Positions 1 through 8,474 are shown, counted from the first letter of the stretch. The stretch: 64,000 bases of DNA from Paenibacillus sp. FSL R5-0341 (GCF_037975235.1 NZ_CP150241.1:4464001-4528000), one strand, 5' to 3'. The notes: generated by a model not told the origin, from the sequence alone. Made by a program: numbers and translations.

Positions 1-293
1 ATAATCTGAGGTGCCAGGATGCTCAAACTAAATGTGGAAGTTGCAGAATAAATAACAGGATCTGTTGGCGCAGTTCCTCTGACAATTGTGATGGTGATAC
101 CAACGAGTGCCAAAGGAAGTTGCACAGACACCGTTCCTTTGAATTGTACCCGTGGGTTAGCTCCAATGCTGCCACCTGTGACTAGACCAATCTGGCCAAA
201 TAATTGTGGTGTGTTAATAACCAGGATTGGTATGGCGATTGAGTTAGCCAAACTCGCATTCTGCGAGGTTCTTGCATCAATAAATTGACTCAT
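1..293 (-). CDS. Unidentified beta-rich protein, 5' part only
   Basis: An open frame on the minus strand starts at ATG 293 and runs without a stop through the left edge, so only the first 97 residues are visible. A perfect AGGAGGT ribosome binding site lies at 301-307, seven bases before the ATG. The visible protein begins MSQFIDARTSQNASLANSIA and is rich in Val, Ile, Thr, Ser and Gly in alternating hydrophobic/polar stretches (for example VQLPLALVGITITIVRG). This suggests beta-sandwich structure without a signal peptide, charged clusters or enzyme motif. Such sequences occur among spore-surface and exosporium-like proteins of spore formers, but I do not recognise a family and assign no function. 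The frame on the opposite strand at 88-288 is its shadow. Confidence 0.72.
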   Translation of the reverse strand, partial: MSQFIDARTSQNASLANSIAIPILVINTPQLFGQIGLVTGGSIGANPRVQFKGTVSVQLPLALVGITITIVRGTAPTDPVIYSATSTFSLSILAPQI

Positions 294-307
294 GAAATCT
301 ACCTCCT

Positions 308-444
308 ATGTGTGGGATAGGATAGTATATGCGAGATTTGGTGTACGGCGTGGACATACACTGAATTGCGCAAAAAAGGGCATATTAGAAACACTCTATT
401 ACCAAATTACCTTTTTGGCTCCAGCACCTAAATGATGAAGACAG
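308..444. other. Intergenic stretch, no gene seen
   Basis: This holds the 5' region of the left-edge gene and no open frame I would call a gene. A CATA-containing element at 323-331 on the minus strand could be part of a mother-cell sporulation promoter but lacks a well-spaced -35 partner. Confidence 0.5.
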
Positions 445-472
445 AAAAAAACCCTTGCTAGGCAAGGGTTTT
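445..472 (-). terminator. Rho-independent terminator of the tRNA pair
   Basis: CCCTTGC (452-458) pairs with GCAAGGG (462-468) around a three-base loop. Flanking A and T runs extend the stem, and on the minus strand it is followed by a run of seven T. It sits just after the tRNA at 480-553 and ends that transcript. Confidence 0.85.
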
Positions 473-479
473 AAGAGTA

Positions 480-553
480 TGGGCCCTACAGGACTCGAAC
501 CTGTGACCAATCGGTTATGAGCCGACCGCTCTAACCAACTGAGCTAAGGGCCC
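480..553 (-). tRNA. tRNA with CAU anticodon, probably tRNA-Ile2
   Basis: The 74-base cloverleaf reads 5' GGGCCCT to 3' AGGGCCC plus discriminator A, with a seven-pair acceptor stem. The D arm is GCTC/GAGC, the anticodon loop is CTCATAA (anticodon CAT), and the T arm is ACAGG TTCGAGT CCTGT. CCA is not encoded. The anticodon-arm sequence GGCTCATAACC and the TTAGCTCAGTTGGTTAGAGC D-arm region match the lysidine-modified tRNA-Ile2 type better than elongator tRNA-Met. That would make it the reader of AUA codons after TilS modification, but an elongator Met assignment cannot be excluded by eye. Confidence 0.9.
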
Positions 554-609
554 TAGACATAATGTATAACGTGCAGATGATGGCTGTGAATCATCCAAGT
601 GAAACTAAA

Positions 610-683
<74 letters not shown>

Positions 684-715
684 TCAGTAATAAATATTAA
701 AACAGCGACTTAATT

Positions 716-745
716 AATATACACCATTCTATCCTAATAAGTCAA
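716..745 (-). promoter_or_regulatory. Sigma-A-type promoter for the two tRNA genes
   Basis: On the minus strand the -35 TTGACT (740-745) is followed after 18 bases by the -10 TATATT (716-721), about 33 bases before the mature fMet tRNA. The only genes before the downstream terminator are the two tRNAs. Confidence 0.75.
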
Positions 746-754
746 GGGGTAATG

Positions 755-946
755 TCAGGGAATAAATCGAACACCGTAACGACCTTTGCGTGAACGATAC
801 ACTTCGACTTCTGCCGGTTCATTATGACCGTAGATCCACCCGTCCTGCTCCATTCGTTTGGCCAGACATCCTGCTTGAAATTTGGTTGCATACAACTTGC
901 TGAAATATACCCAGTGCATACCGCTCGTCCTTTCCGGAGTCGTCAT
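755..946 (-). CDS. Small hypothetical protein, 63 aa
   Basis: This short frame starts at ATG 946 with an AGGA element about five bases upstream. The product is basic and aromatic-rich (MHWVYFSKLYATKFQAG, then GRYGVRFIP at the end). It has one cysteine, no signal peptide and no membrane segment, and resembles a small compact alpha/beta domain. It lies between the solute-binding protein terminator and the tRNA promoter, transcribed in the same direction as both. I do not recognise the family. The good start context, plausible composition and isolation by flanking signals argue that it is real rather than chance. Confidence 0.6.
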   Translation of the reverse strand: MTTPERTSGMHWVYFSKLYATKFQAGCLAKRMEQDGWIYGHNEPAEVEVYRSRKGRYGVRFIP

Positions 947-981
947 TTATTCCTGCTTTTTGTAGAATACCCCATTTCCAT

Positions 982-1019
982 AAAAATAGCCGCCAAAGAT
1001 TAAAATCTTCAGCGGCTAT
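982..1019 (-). terminator. Terminator of the ABC/solute-binding cluster
   Basis: ATAGCCGC (986-993) pairs with GCGGCTAT (1012-1019), with further AAGATT/AATCTT pairing inside and a TTTTT run after the hairpin on the minus strand. It follows the solute-binding protein gene by about 35 bases. Confidence 0.85.
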
Positions 1020-1053
1020 CCTTAAAATGATGATATGACTATATCATCAAATC

Positions 1054-2505
1054 TCATTGAAACGTAGCTTTAGGATCCTTTTTCAATTTCTCTAACATCT
1101 CGTTACCTTTAGCTGCCCATTCGCCAAGCGCTTCTTTTGGTGTCTTTTTGTTCTCAAGTACCTGGTTGAAATATTCCATGCCTTTTTCGTTTACTTGCCA
1201 TAAGCCTGGGGATTTTTGATACATTTTATCCAGGTTGGTATTCGTTGGTGGGATCGGCTTCAAAGAATAGAATGCTTGAATGTTGTAATCCAGGCCATCC
1301 TTTGGCTTGATGAAGCTCTTCCGGGATACCATCTCATAGCTGCTACGTGCCTTGATTTTCGCCCAATCTTCACTGTTCATGTACTTAATTAGTTCCCACG
1401 CATCATCCGGGTTCTGAGCGGCACTATTGATTGCCATCAGGTTGCTCAGATAGATGTTGCCGCCGATTTCAGGCGCTTCCGGGTGAACTGGAGGTGTGAC
1501 TACATCCCAATCTACTTTCGTAAAGTCTTTCATTTTATCCGCATTTTTATTCGCATCAATCAATTGATTAATATAGCTGTAATCACCAATAACCATGGCT
1601 GATTTGCCGCTCAGGAACAGGTCACCCTGAACTGGATCATAACGTCCACTCGGATCCTGATCCTGTGGTTCGTCGCCTTTAGGGATAACTTTGTCAATCG
1701 CAAGTTTACTGATCGTGCTCCATACTTTCTCCCATTGAGGAGAATCCACAGTCATTTTTTCAGCTTTATCGTCAAACGTCTTCAGCTGCAAAGAACTGTA
1801 ATACTGTTGCATGGAGTAGTACGGCGAACCGCCCTGATATGTGGTGAAGGAGAAACCAAATACATGGTCTTTACCTTCACCTTTCGTTAGACGGGTACCC
1901 AGATTGAAAATATCGTCCCATGTCATGTTGTCCGTTGGCGGTTCAACGCCTGCTTTTTCAAACAAACCCTTGTTATAGAACAAAGCAGAGGAGGAGAAGG
2001 TTGGTGTCAATGCATAGATGCTCTGATCCCCAAGATCCTTAATTCCCTCCAGTACACTAGGCACAATATCACTGGTATCAAACTTGTCTTCCTGCATCAA
2101 TGGATCCAGCTGTTTCACGAGATTCTCCTGAATTAATGATTTGACTGTTGCGGTATCCGCCACGATGACGTCAACCGGGTTATCCCCAGTCATAATCTTC
2201 TTCAGACTTTCCATCGTATCCGGGACTTCCGGCTGTTCTTCCGTGTTGCCATACCCATACATGCTGCTCTGATCAACAGCAGCTACAATTTCGATGGTTA
2301 CATTGGGATGTGTCAATTCAAAAGCATCGGTGAATTGCTGACGGAAGTAACTATCATCCTGTCCTCCCCACAACGTAGCCACACGTAATACACGCTGCTC
2401 CGTATCCTTGGCCTCACTTGCCGTACAGCCGGCAATTAGCGGCAGTGCCAGTGTTGCTGTAGCCATAATGGCCAGCACCCGTTTTCCCCATAACTTGTTT
2501 TTCAT
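1054..2505 (-). CDS. Extracellular solute-binding lipoprotein, family 1 type
   Basis: The 483-residue protein has a lipoprotein signal: basic start MKNKLWGKR, a hydrophobic core, and lipobox LIAGC with the lipidated Cys at residue 27. The mature part has the bilobed periplasmic-binding-protein layout of family 1 sugar binders. These features include RVATLWGGQDDSYFRQQF near the start, ALFYNKGLFEKAGVEPP, a GKSAMVIGDYSY segment and NPDDAWELIKYMNSEDW near the C-terminus. Such proteins capture a ligand outside the membrane for ABC importers. Here, however, it is the last gene of a cluster whose other members are export or FtsX-type components, 20 bases after an ATPase, and no importer permease is present. 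The ligand is unknown. The start is ATG 2505 with GAGGGGG about nine bases upstream. Confidence 0.88.
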   Translation of the reverse strand: MKNKLWGKRVLAIMATATLALPLIAGCTASEAKDTEQRVLRVATLWGGQDDSYFRQQFTDAFELTHPNVTIEIVAAVDQSSMYGYGNTEEQPEVPDTMESLKKIMTGDNPVDVIVADTATVKSLIQENLVKQLDPLMQEDKFDTSDIVPSVLEGIKDLGDQSIYALTPTFSSSALFYNKGLFEKAGVEPPTDNMTWDDIFNLGTRLTKGEGKDHVFGFSFTTYQGGSPYYSMQQYYSSLQLKTFDDKAEKMTVDSPQWEKVWSTISKLAIDKVIPKGDEPQDQDPSGRYDPVQGDLFLSGKSAMVIGDYSYINQLIDANKNADKMKDFTKVDWDVVTPPVHPEAPEIGGNIYLSNLMAINSAAQNPDDAWELIKYMNSEDWAKIKARSSYEMVSRKSFIKPKDGLDYNIQAFYSLKPIPPTNTNLDKMYQKSPGLWQVNEKGMEYFNQVLENKKTPKEALGEWAAKGNEMLEKLKKDPKATFQ

Positions 2506-2525
2506 CTCCCAGTTCCCCCTCTTAA

Positions 2526-3389
2526 TTATCTTGGCGGTGTAATAACAATACGTTCACCGTCAAATTCCAATGTAGCCCGGTTATCAATGGATAAGGCCTC
2601 CAGATACTCTTTTGGCACCTGAAGCCGTCCTGCACGGTCAATAATGACAAATGCTTCGTGAATGTCCGGCATCCCCGCATCGGACAAGCTATGTTCATCA
2701 TCCAGATTCGGGTTACGCTTTACAAACTCGGTACTGGTCAAGCCGTCCCGAATCGCAACGATCCGGTCCACCTTGCCAGCAAGCGTCAAGTCATGCGTAA
2801 CGATGACAATGGTAACGCCGAGTTCCTTATTCATTCTTCTGAAAATGCCCATGATCGTATCACATGTCTCGGAATCGACCGAACCTGTTGGTTCATCTGC
2901 AAGCAGAATTTTGGGACGATTGGATAAGGAGATCGCAATCGCTACCCGTTGCTGCTCTCCTCCGGACAATTGATGCAATTTGTTATGCATCCGATCCTTA
3001 AGGCCTACCCATTCGAGCAATTGTTTTGCATAAGCACGATCACGCTTGCCTCCCAGAATCATGGGTGTCTCCACATTTTCGAGTGCCGTGAGATAAGGCA
3101 GCAGGTTACGACCGTTATTTTGCCAGATAAAACCTACGGTATGACGTTTGTACTCGACAAGTTGGGCATCTGTCATCTTCAGCAGATCCCAGTCTCCCAC
3201 AACAGCCGTACCGGCAGTAGGACGATCAAGTCCGCCCAGAATGTTCAGCAGCGTGGATTTACCGCTACCGCTGTTACCGATGATGGCCATCATTTCACCT
3301 TGATTGACAGTCAGGTTGAGGCCCTGAAGGGCAACGACTTCCACATCGCTGGATTTAAAAATTTTGACAAGTCCTTCGCATTGGATCAC
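2526..3389 (-). CDS. ABC transporter ATPase, MacB/LolD-like, with AbrB-like tail
   Basis: The 287-residue nucleotide-binding subunit has Walker A GNSGSGKST (38-46), Q-loop at about 90, signature LSGGEQQR (141-148), Walker B ILLADEP (161-167) and H-loop histidine 199. It resembles the ATPases that drive FtsX-fold permeases (MacB, LolD, YknY). The start is GTG 3389 behind GAGAGGT. After the ATPase core come an acidic linker and, at about residues 244-287, IIDRAGRLQVPKEYL followed by LEFDGERIVITP. This has the pattern of a SpoVT/AbrB swapped-hairpin domain, which is normally a DNA-binding or dimerisation module. The gene lies two bases after the permease gene and 20 before the solute-binding gene, so it probably energises that permease. 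It is the second ATPase of the cluster. Confidence 0.9.
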   Translation of the reverse strand: MIQCEGLVKIFKSSDVEVVALQGLNLTVNQGEMMAIIGNSGSGKSTLLNILGGLDRPTAGTAVVGDWDLLKMTDAQLVEYKRHTVGFIWQNNGRNLLPYLTALENVETPMILGGKRDRAYAKQLLEWVGLKDRMHNKLHQLSGGEQQRVAIAISLSNRPKILLADEPTGSVDSETCDTIMGIFRRMNKELGVTIVIVTHDLTLAGKVDRIVAIRDGLTSTEFVKRNPNLDDEHSLSDAGMPDIHEAFVIIDRAGRLQVPKEYLEALSIDNRATLEFDGERIVITPPR

Positions 3390-3391
3390 GT

Positions 3392-6304
3392 TTACCTCTC
3401 CTCTCCCATTTTGACCGCCTGGTGAACCCGTAGCCTGCGAATTTGCCAGAGCAACATCGTTGCACCAATGACCAGCATCACCACGGTGACCCCATACAGT
3501 TGCAACATATCCTGCTGTTCAAACACAATGCGGAACGGAGGTACCTGAGCAGATACATTATCTGTCGTTTGCAGGAATGGCAGGAATAAACGACTGGATA
3601 CCTGACCAATACCAATACCTAGCAGGATCGACAGTCCCGCTGTGAACACCTGCTCCAGCAGCAGCATGCCGCTCAGTTGTGCCCGGGATAACCCCATGGC
3701 TCGTAGCACACCAAACTGCACAACACGACCAGACAGGTTGAAGAACCAGTACAGCACGTATCCAATCAACGAGATAATAACCGAAACCAGGAAACCAAGG
3801 CTCAGAATCCCGAATACGCCACCTCTTGACGGATGTTTACCCTGAGATACCAATTCGGTCCGTACGTCACGCACAGACGATAACTCAATGCCTTCTGCTG
3901 CGAGTTTCTCCATTAATGGAGCCACTTTGGCATCGGGTTCCATTTTCAACCAGACCTCATAAGGAATCAGAGGCACCTGATCATAGATATAATCCAGATT
4001 GGCCACGAAGAATGGCATCTGATCCGGATACTGGGCGGGCCAGTAAGGAATGATCCCGAACACGACGAATTCAATCGCCTGTCCCTGTACACCCATGGAG
4101 ACGAGATCTCCAGTTTTTAGTTTAAATTTGTCAGCAAATTTGGAAGAGATCAATACAGCCCCTTCGTATTTACCAAGCAAGTCAAGGTACTTGTAGGGAT
4201 GTGCCGGGAACAGATCGTTGCGGAACCAAGCCACTTGAGCAAAGTCCACATTATCAATCCCGACCAGCATTCCCTGTCCACCCGATTTACCAGAGACGAT
4301 AATATTGCCCTTGGTCTGCAGCACTCTTGCTGCATGCTCCACACCATCTAATCTGCGGAATACTTCGAATGGAGGTTCAGAGTAGATGACTTTCGATGGC
4401 TGAGAAGATCCACCGCCTCCACCTGGAGCACCTCCACCGCCATTTCCTCCGCCAGGAGCGCCTCCACCACCAGAACCGCCGCCTCCGCCTTGTTGACCTC
4501 CACCTGAACCACCATTCTGTCCGGAACCAGGCTTAATCTCAGGCGTTCCTTCCCATACGGTCTGCATGATCACATCGGAACCATAACGGTACAGCGTACG
4601 CTCGGTGGAATTCAGATCAATGGTCCGGGCCGCAGCCGAGTTATACACCCCAAGTCCCAATGTCAATACGAGCAGGATCATCAACGGATAATAGGAAGAA
4701 GATGAACGCGATAGCTGCGTTAATGTCAGATACAATGGGACCGGGAGAAACTTGCGACCGATTAGCTGAATAAGCTTCAATATCCACGGGAACAAGCGCA
4801 GGAAGAATAATCCTAACGCAAAGATCGCGAGTGCGGGTACAAAGAACAGAAACGGCTGTACCTGCAGCTGATCGGTTGTCATACCGGTCTGGAAGGTCAA
4901 CATCTGACGTTCATAGAACAGGTAGTATCCATATCCAGCCAGACCCAGCAACACAACATCCAGGAACCAGCGTTGCCATACAGGAGCGCGGTCTGTACGC
5001 GCTTGTCGCCGCTTGGCTGATACAATGGTTGCCCGTGCATAGGTTATTGCAGGGATAAGTGATGCGATAATTGCAACAAGGACCGCTGCTACCCCCAGGA
5101 AAATAGCTTCTTTCGATATACCGATCGGAATGGATTTCCGATCTACGAATGACAGGAATCCGCTTGCTGAACCGATACTCTTGGCCATAAACCAACCGAG
5201 AAACGGTCCAATAATGAGCGCAATAACGCCCAGGAATATGCCTTCAAGCAGGTAGAGAGAGAAGATCTGCCGAGCTGAAGCTCCACGGCTACGCAATACT
5301 GCAATATCACTCTCTTGCTTCTGTAATGACTGTCTGGCGTTCATCGCGATAAAATAAAAGACCATCGCAATCATCGGTGCTGCCAAAGTAAACAGCATGG
5401 TCTGCAATTGCAGACTCTGACTGCGGAACTGCTTGAGCAGATCACCGAAGGTAATGTCCACTTTCGTATCTTTCAGCCGCTGATACAGATCGATATCCAG
5501 CCTTTCCAGCATGGAAGTCAGACCCGACAACTGGCTGGTTTGAATTTCTTTCAGATCAAAGGCATAATACCAGCGTGAATTCTGAAGTGGAATCCCTTTT
5601 TCCTTCAGTAGAACATCATTAAAAACGGATTCATCCACATAAAGTCCATTCATCATGCCGTCAAATCCCTGCACCCAATAAGGACTGTTCGGATCATCTG
5701 CCTTGAAGGAACCCGTAATCTTCACACGTAACGTGATATCCAGGCCGCTATACACCGGATATTCCAGAATATCGCCGATATGCAGATCGTTACGGTACAT
5801 GCCTTCTTCCAGCATGACTGCCTCGATAATATCGTCCTTGACCTGATTGCCAGGTTTCACCCCGGCAGAGTAATTCACCTGTGCATCCAGTCCACTCATC
5901 GTACCCATACTCATACTGCGTACCCGGCTGGCGTCCACTTTGGTTGGATCTTCGGGACTCACCTCTGTGCTGCGAATGGATCTGGAATTCACATACGTAT
6001 GAAAAGGAAACCCGATGTCGCGGGGAACATCCTCACGAATATAACGATCTACTTCGTCCAGACCCCTTGTGTCTGTTTTCACACCACCAGGTGCCTGATA
6101 ACTCATGAGCAACGAACCCGCTGGCAACCCTTCACTGTTATCCTGTAGCGTCTGCGCGACGACCCGTTTCAGCGCACCATCGGCATACATTGGAATACTG
6201 ACGGTGAACGCAACCGCCACAATCAATCCGATCAGTGTGCTGAAGGTCATCCAGCGCGTGTTCCACATTTTGCGGAACAGCAGCCGAAGCAATGGCAGCC
6301 CCAT
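3392..6304 (-). CDS. FtsX/MacB-type ABC permease with glycine-rich loop, 970 aa
   Basis: This large permease has an N-terminal membrane segment (about 18-38) and a long extracytoplasmic region. A first FtsX-like membrane set follows (about 305-425, including RQSLQKQESDIAVLRSRGAS), then more membrane segments to about 560. A second extracytoplasmic region precedes the C-terminal FtsX set, which contains VVQFGVLRAMGLSRAQL. The conserved LRxxG cytoplasmic helices couple to the ATPase. Residues about 590-633 are almost pure glycine with some Ser, Pro and Gln, placed at the start of the second ectodomain. The ATG overlaps the adaptor stop (TAATG). The length, near twice a single MacB permease, suggests an internal duplication with both halves in one chain, so it may work as a monomer. 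Export or membrane-stress function is inferred; the substrate is unknown. Confidence 0.88.
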   Translation of the reverse strand: MGLPLLRLLFRKMWNTRWMTFSTLIGLIVAVAFTVSIPMYADGALKRVVAQTLQDNSEGLPAGSLLMSYQAPGGVKTDTRGLDEVDRYIREDVPRDIGFPFHTYVNSRSIRSTEVSPEDPTKVDASRVRSMSMGTMSGLDAQVNYSAGVKPGNQVKDDIIEAVMLEEGMYRNDLHIGDILEYPVYSGLDITLRVKITGSFKADDPNSPYWVQGFDGMMNGLYVDESVFNDVLLKEKGIPLQNSRWYYAFDLKEIQTSQLSGLTSMLERLDIDLYQRLKDTKVDITFGDLLKQFRSQSLQLQTMLFTLAAPMIAMVFYFIAMNARQSLQKQESDIAVLRSRGASARQIFSLYLLEGIFLGVIALIIGPFLGWFMAKSIGSASGFLSFVDRKSIPIGISKEAIFLGVAAVLVAIIASLIPAITYARATIVSAKRRQARTDRAPVWQRWFLDVVLLGLAGYGYYLFYERQMLTFQTGMTTDQLQVQPFLFFVPALAIFALGLFFLRLFPWILKLIQLIGRKFLPVPLYLTLTQLSRSSSSYYPLMILLVLTLGLGVYNSAAARTIDLNSTERTLYRYGSDVIMQTVWEGTPEIKPGSGQNGGSGGGQQGGGGGSGGGGAPGGGNGGGGAPGGGGGSSQPSKVIYSEPPFEVFRRLDGVEHAARVLQTKGNIIVSGKSGGQGMLVGIDNVDFAQVAWFRNDLFPAHPYKYLDLLGKYEGAVLISSKFADKFKLKTGDLVSMGVQGQAIEFVVFGIIPYWPAQYPDQMPFFVANLDYIYDQVPLIPYEVWLKMEPDAKVAPLMEKLAAEGIELSSVRDVRTELVSQGKHPSRGGVFGILSLGFLVSVIISLIGYVLYWFFNLSGRVVQFGVLRAMGLSRAQLSGMLLLEQVFTAGLSILLGIGIGQVSSRLFLPFLQTTDNVSAQVPPFRIVFEQQDMLQLYGVTVVMLVIGATMLLWQIRRLRVHQAVKMGEER

Positions 6305-7413
6305 TAGCGTCCCACTACTTTCTGGCCTACGGTCAGACCTTTCAGAATCTCGACATCCGTCGACGTCTGCTGTCCAACTTCAACGTCCACTTCACGCTTG
6401 CTGCCATCACTCTCCACCACTTGCACATACGTTCTTGAACCAATGGAGCGTAAAGCGGATACAGGAATCACAATCGCGTTCTCGGTACGCTGCGTTACGA
6501 TGGAGACCGATAGAGGTGTTCCACGTTCCACGCCTTTCGGCATTTTCGCAAGTGTAACGATAACATATTGATCCAGAGATTCTTTGACAGAAGGTGTTGC
6601 TCCTTCTCCCGATCCTCCTCCACTGCCGCTTCCCGATGCTTCAGCGATAGGCATGACTTTAATTTTACCAGCGACTTTACCCGCCCCATTAATGTCTACT
6701 TCTGCCTTCATACCCGCTGAAAACTTCTCCAGATCTTCCTTCGCAAAGGTAGCTGCCACAACCAGATTCGATGTATCCGCAATCGTAGCAATCGGATCAT
6801 ACGCTTTCACCGCTGCACCCTTCTCTACCTGCACAGCAATAACGGTGCCCCCAAATGGAGCAGTCAGTGTGGCTTTGCCCAATTGTTCCTCCAGATCAGC
6901 GAGTTCCTGGCGTAGTTCTTCAAACGCAATCGTTGCTTCTTCGAACTCCACCGGGTCCATCTCATCCTTCTTGCGGAGTGTTTCCTTCATTTGAACTTCG
7001 GACTTGCGAATAGCAAGTTTCTTACCACGGATCTCCTTCTCTACACTCTCCACATCGAGCACGGCGAGCAGTTGACCCTTTTTCACTTTATCCCCCGGTT
7101 TAACATTTAACTCTTTGACATGCATGCCATCGAGCGTGAAGTACACCTTCTCTTCCCGCTGACTCATCATCTTGCCGCTGCCACTTACTTTTTTCTCCAA
7201 CGTCTCTGTCCGAACCTCATATTCCGGTTTCTTGGAGATCGTTGGCGGCGTAATTGGCGGAAGCACTTCTTCCTCTGTTTCTGACGGCAGCAATGAGCAG
7301 CCGGACATCGTTGCAACCATTATCGCACCAAGTACAATAACTGCTGCGCGTTTCCCCCTCTTCGGAGCGGCCCCTTTACTTGATAAATCTGCCGTCCGCC
7401 ATTTCATAAACAT
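6304..7413 (-). CDS. HlyD/MacA-type membrane-fusion adaptor lipoprotein
   Basis: This is the adaptor subunit of a MacAB/YknXYZ-like exporter. After a basic N-terminus and hydrophobic stretch there is a lipobox-like VATMSGC with Cys at residue 39, so it is probably anchored outside by lipid. Next come a biotinyl/lipoyl-like half (GKMMSQREEKVYFTLDGMHV, KPGDKVKKGQLLAVLD), a coiled-coil hairpin (about 110-165), the returning lipoyl half (LTAPFGGTVIAVQVEKG) and beta-barrel domains. I place the start at ATG 7413 because GGAGG at 7423-7427 is nine bases away. A TTG at 7422 sits directly against that site and is unlikely. It overlaps the upstream ATPase gene by 38 bases and the permease by one, which implies translational coupling. 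Confidence 0.87.
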   Translation of the reverse strand: MFMKWRTADLSSKGAAPKRGKRAAVIVLGAIMVATMSGCSLLPSETEEEVLPPITPPTISKKPEYEVRTETLEKKVSGSGKMMSQREEKVYFTLDGMHVKELNVKPGDKVKKGQLLAVLDVESVEKEIRGKKLAIRKSEVQMKETLRKKDEMDPVEFEEATIAFEELRQELADLEEQLGKATLTAPFGGTVIAVQVEKGAAVKAYDPIATIADTSNLVVAATFAKEDLEKFSAGMKAEVDINGAGKVAGKIKVMPIAEASGSGSGGGSGEGATPSVKESLDQYVIVTLAKMPKGVERGTPLSVSIVTQRTENAIVIPVSALRSIGSRTYVQVVESDGSKREVDVEVGQQTSTDVEILKGLTVGQKVVGR

Positions 7414-8317
7414 GGTCCGCAACCTCCAAAATTGTAGGATCGTGTGTAGTCATACATATCGTTACTTGTTCTACTTCAATAATATTGCGGAATACCGCCA
7501 TGACCTGTGCGCCCATCTTGGAATCCAGTTCCGCCGTAGGTTCATCCGCAAGCAACAATCTGGGTCTATGGGCAATCGCCTTGGCTATAGCCACACGCTG
7601 CTGCTCTCCCCCGGACATTTCAAAAGGACGGTGCTTCACACGTTTGGATAGTCCAACCAGATCCAGACAATGGCCAACCCTGTCCTTCCACTCTGCTCGC
7701 GGTACATCCGCCATGCGCAGCGACAGCTCTACATTTTCCCAAGCAGATAATAAGGGCATGAGTGCATACGCCTGAAAAATAAAACCGATCTCCTTGCGCC
7801 GCAAAGCTGTTCGCCGCCGATCTCCCCAATCCTGTAGAGGCTGACCGGAGAACAGGATGTCTCCGCTTGAAGGCTGATCCAATCCACCGAGCATATTCAG
7901 CAGCGTTGTTTTGCCTGAGCCTGATCGCCCCTTCAGCATGACCAGTTGTTGCTGATTCACTTCCATATCAATGCCTTTGAGCACATGGATGATGCGACTG
8001 CCTGTCTGGAAACTGCGATGTACGTTACGCACCTCCAGTACAGGTCCATCATATAGAGGCAGCATATCCTTCTTTGGTTTGATCTTTTTTTGGGGTTCAT
8101 CAACGGTAGTAACAGCAGCCGCAGCCACTTCATCCGAAACGATTTCACTTTCAGGTGAACGAGGTTCACTCGTCGGGGGAACGTTCTCATTGTTGTATGT
8201 ATTTTCTCCCGATTCTGTCGATGCCTCCAGCGGTGTTTCCCCCTGTTGATGTTCATCGCCTGACTGGCTCTTGGCAGGTCTTTTTCTGAGAAATAAATTC
8301 TTCATGCCAGCAATCAC
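7376..8317 (-). CDS. ABC transporter ATPase with long acidic N-terminal extension
   Basis: The first gene of the exporter cluster encodes an ATPase core with Walker A GRSGSGKTT (about 130-138), signature MSGGEQQRVAIA, Walker B LLLADEPTAELD and an H-loop MTTHDP, in the MacB/LolD class. Unusually, about 90 residues precede the core. They are rich in Glu, Ser, Thr and Pro, look disordered, and start with a basic patch (KNLFLRKRPAK). GTG 8317 is the likeliest start because AAAGGA lies five bases upstream; ATG 8323 directly abuts that site. It probably pairs with the same permease as the second ATPase at 2526-3389, possibly as a heterodimer. Regulation is unclear; a TATAAT at 8392-8397 may be its -10 element. 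Confidence 0.87.
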   Translation of the reverse strand: MIAGMKNLFLRKRPAKSQSGDEHQQGETPLEASTESGENTYNNENVPPTSEPRSPESEIVSDEVAAAAVTTVDEPQKKIKPKKDMLPLYDGPVLEVRNVHRSFQTGSRIIHVLKGIDMEVNQQQLVMLKGRSGSGKTTLLNMLGGLDQPSSGDILFSGQPLQDWGDRRRTALRRKEIGFIFQAYALMPLLSAWENVELSLRMADVPRAEWKDRVGHCLDLVGLSKRVKHRPFEMSGGEQQRVAIAKAIAHRPRLLLADEPTAELDSKMGAQVMAVFRNIIEVEQVTICMTTHDPTILEVADHVYEMADGRFIK

Positions 8318-8391
8318 GCTCATCCTTTCTTGATATCCCGTTCACTTCTTCAAAAAACCTAAAATTAGAAATCTGTTCCATGCTACACTGA

Positions 8392-8397
8392 ATTATA
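8392..8397 (-). promoter_or_regulatory. Candidate -10 element of the exporter cluster
   Basis: A perfect TATAAT lies on the minus strand about 75 bases before the first ATPase gene and after the pyr terminator. No convincing -35 is seen at the expected distance, so this is only a candidate. Confidence 0.35.
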
Positions 8398-8474
8398 AAC
8401 GACCGATCACAACTAAAAGTTACAAGCTTTTTACAACGGTAGAGTGAAAAAGTTAATATTTTGATGAACAAACG

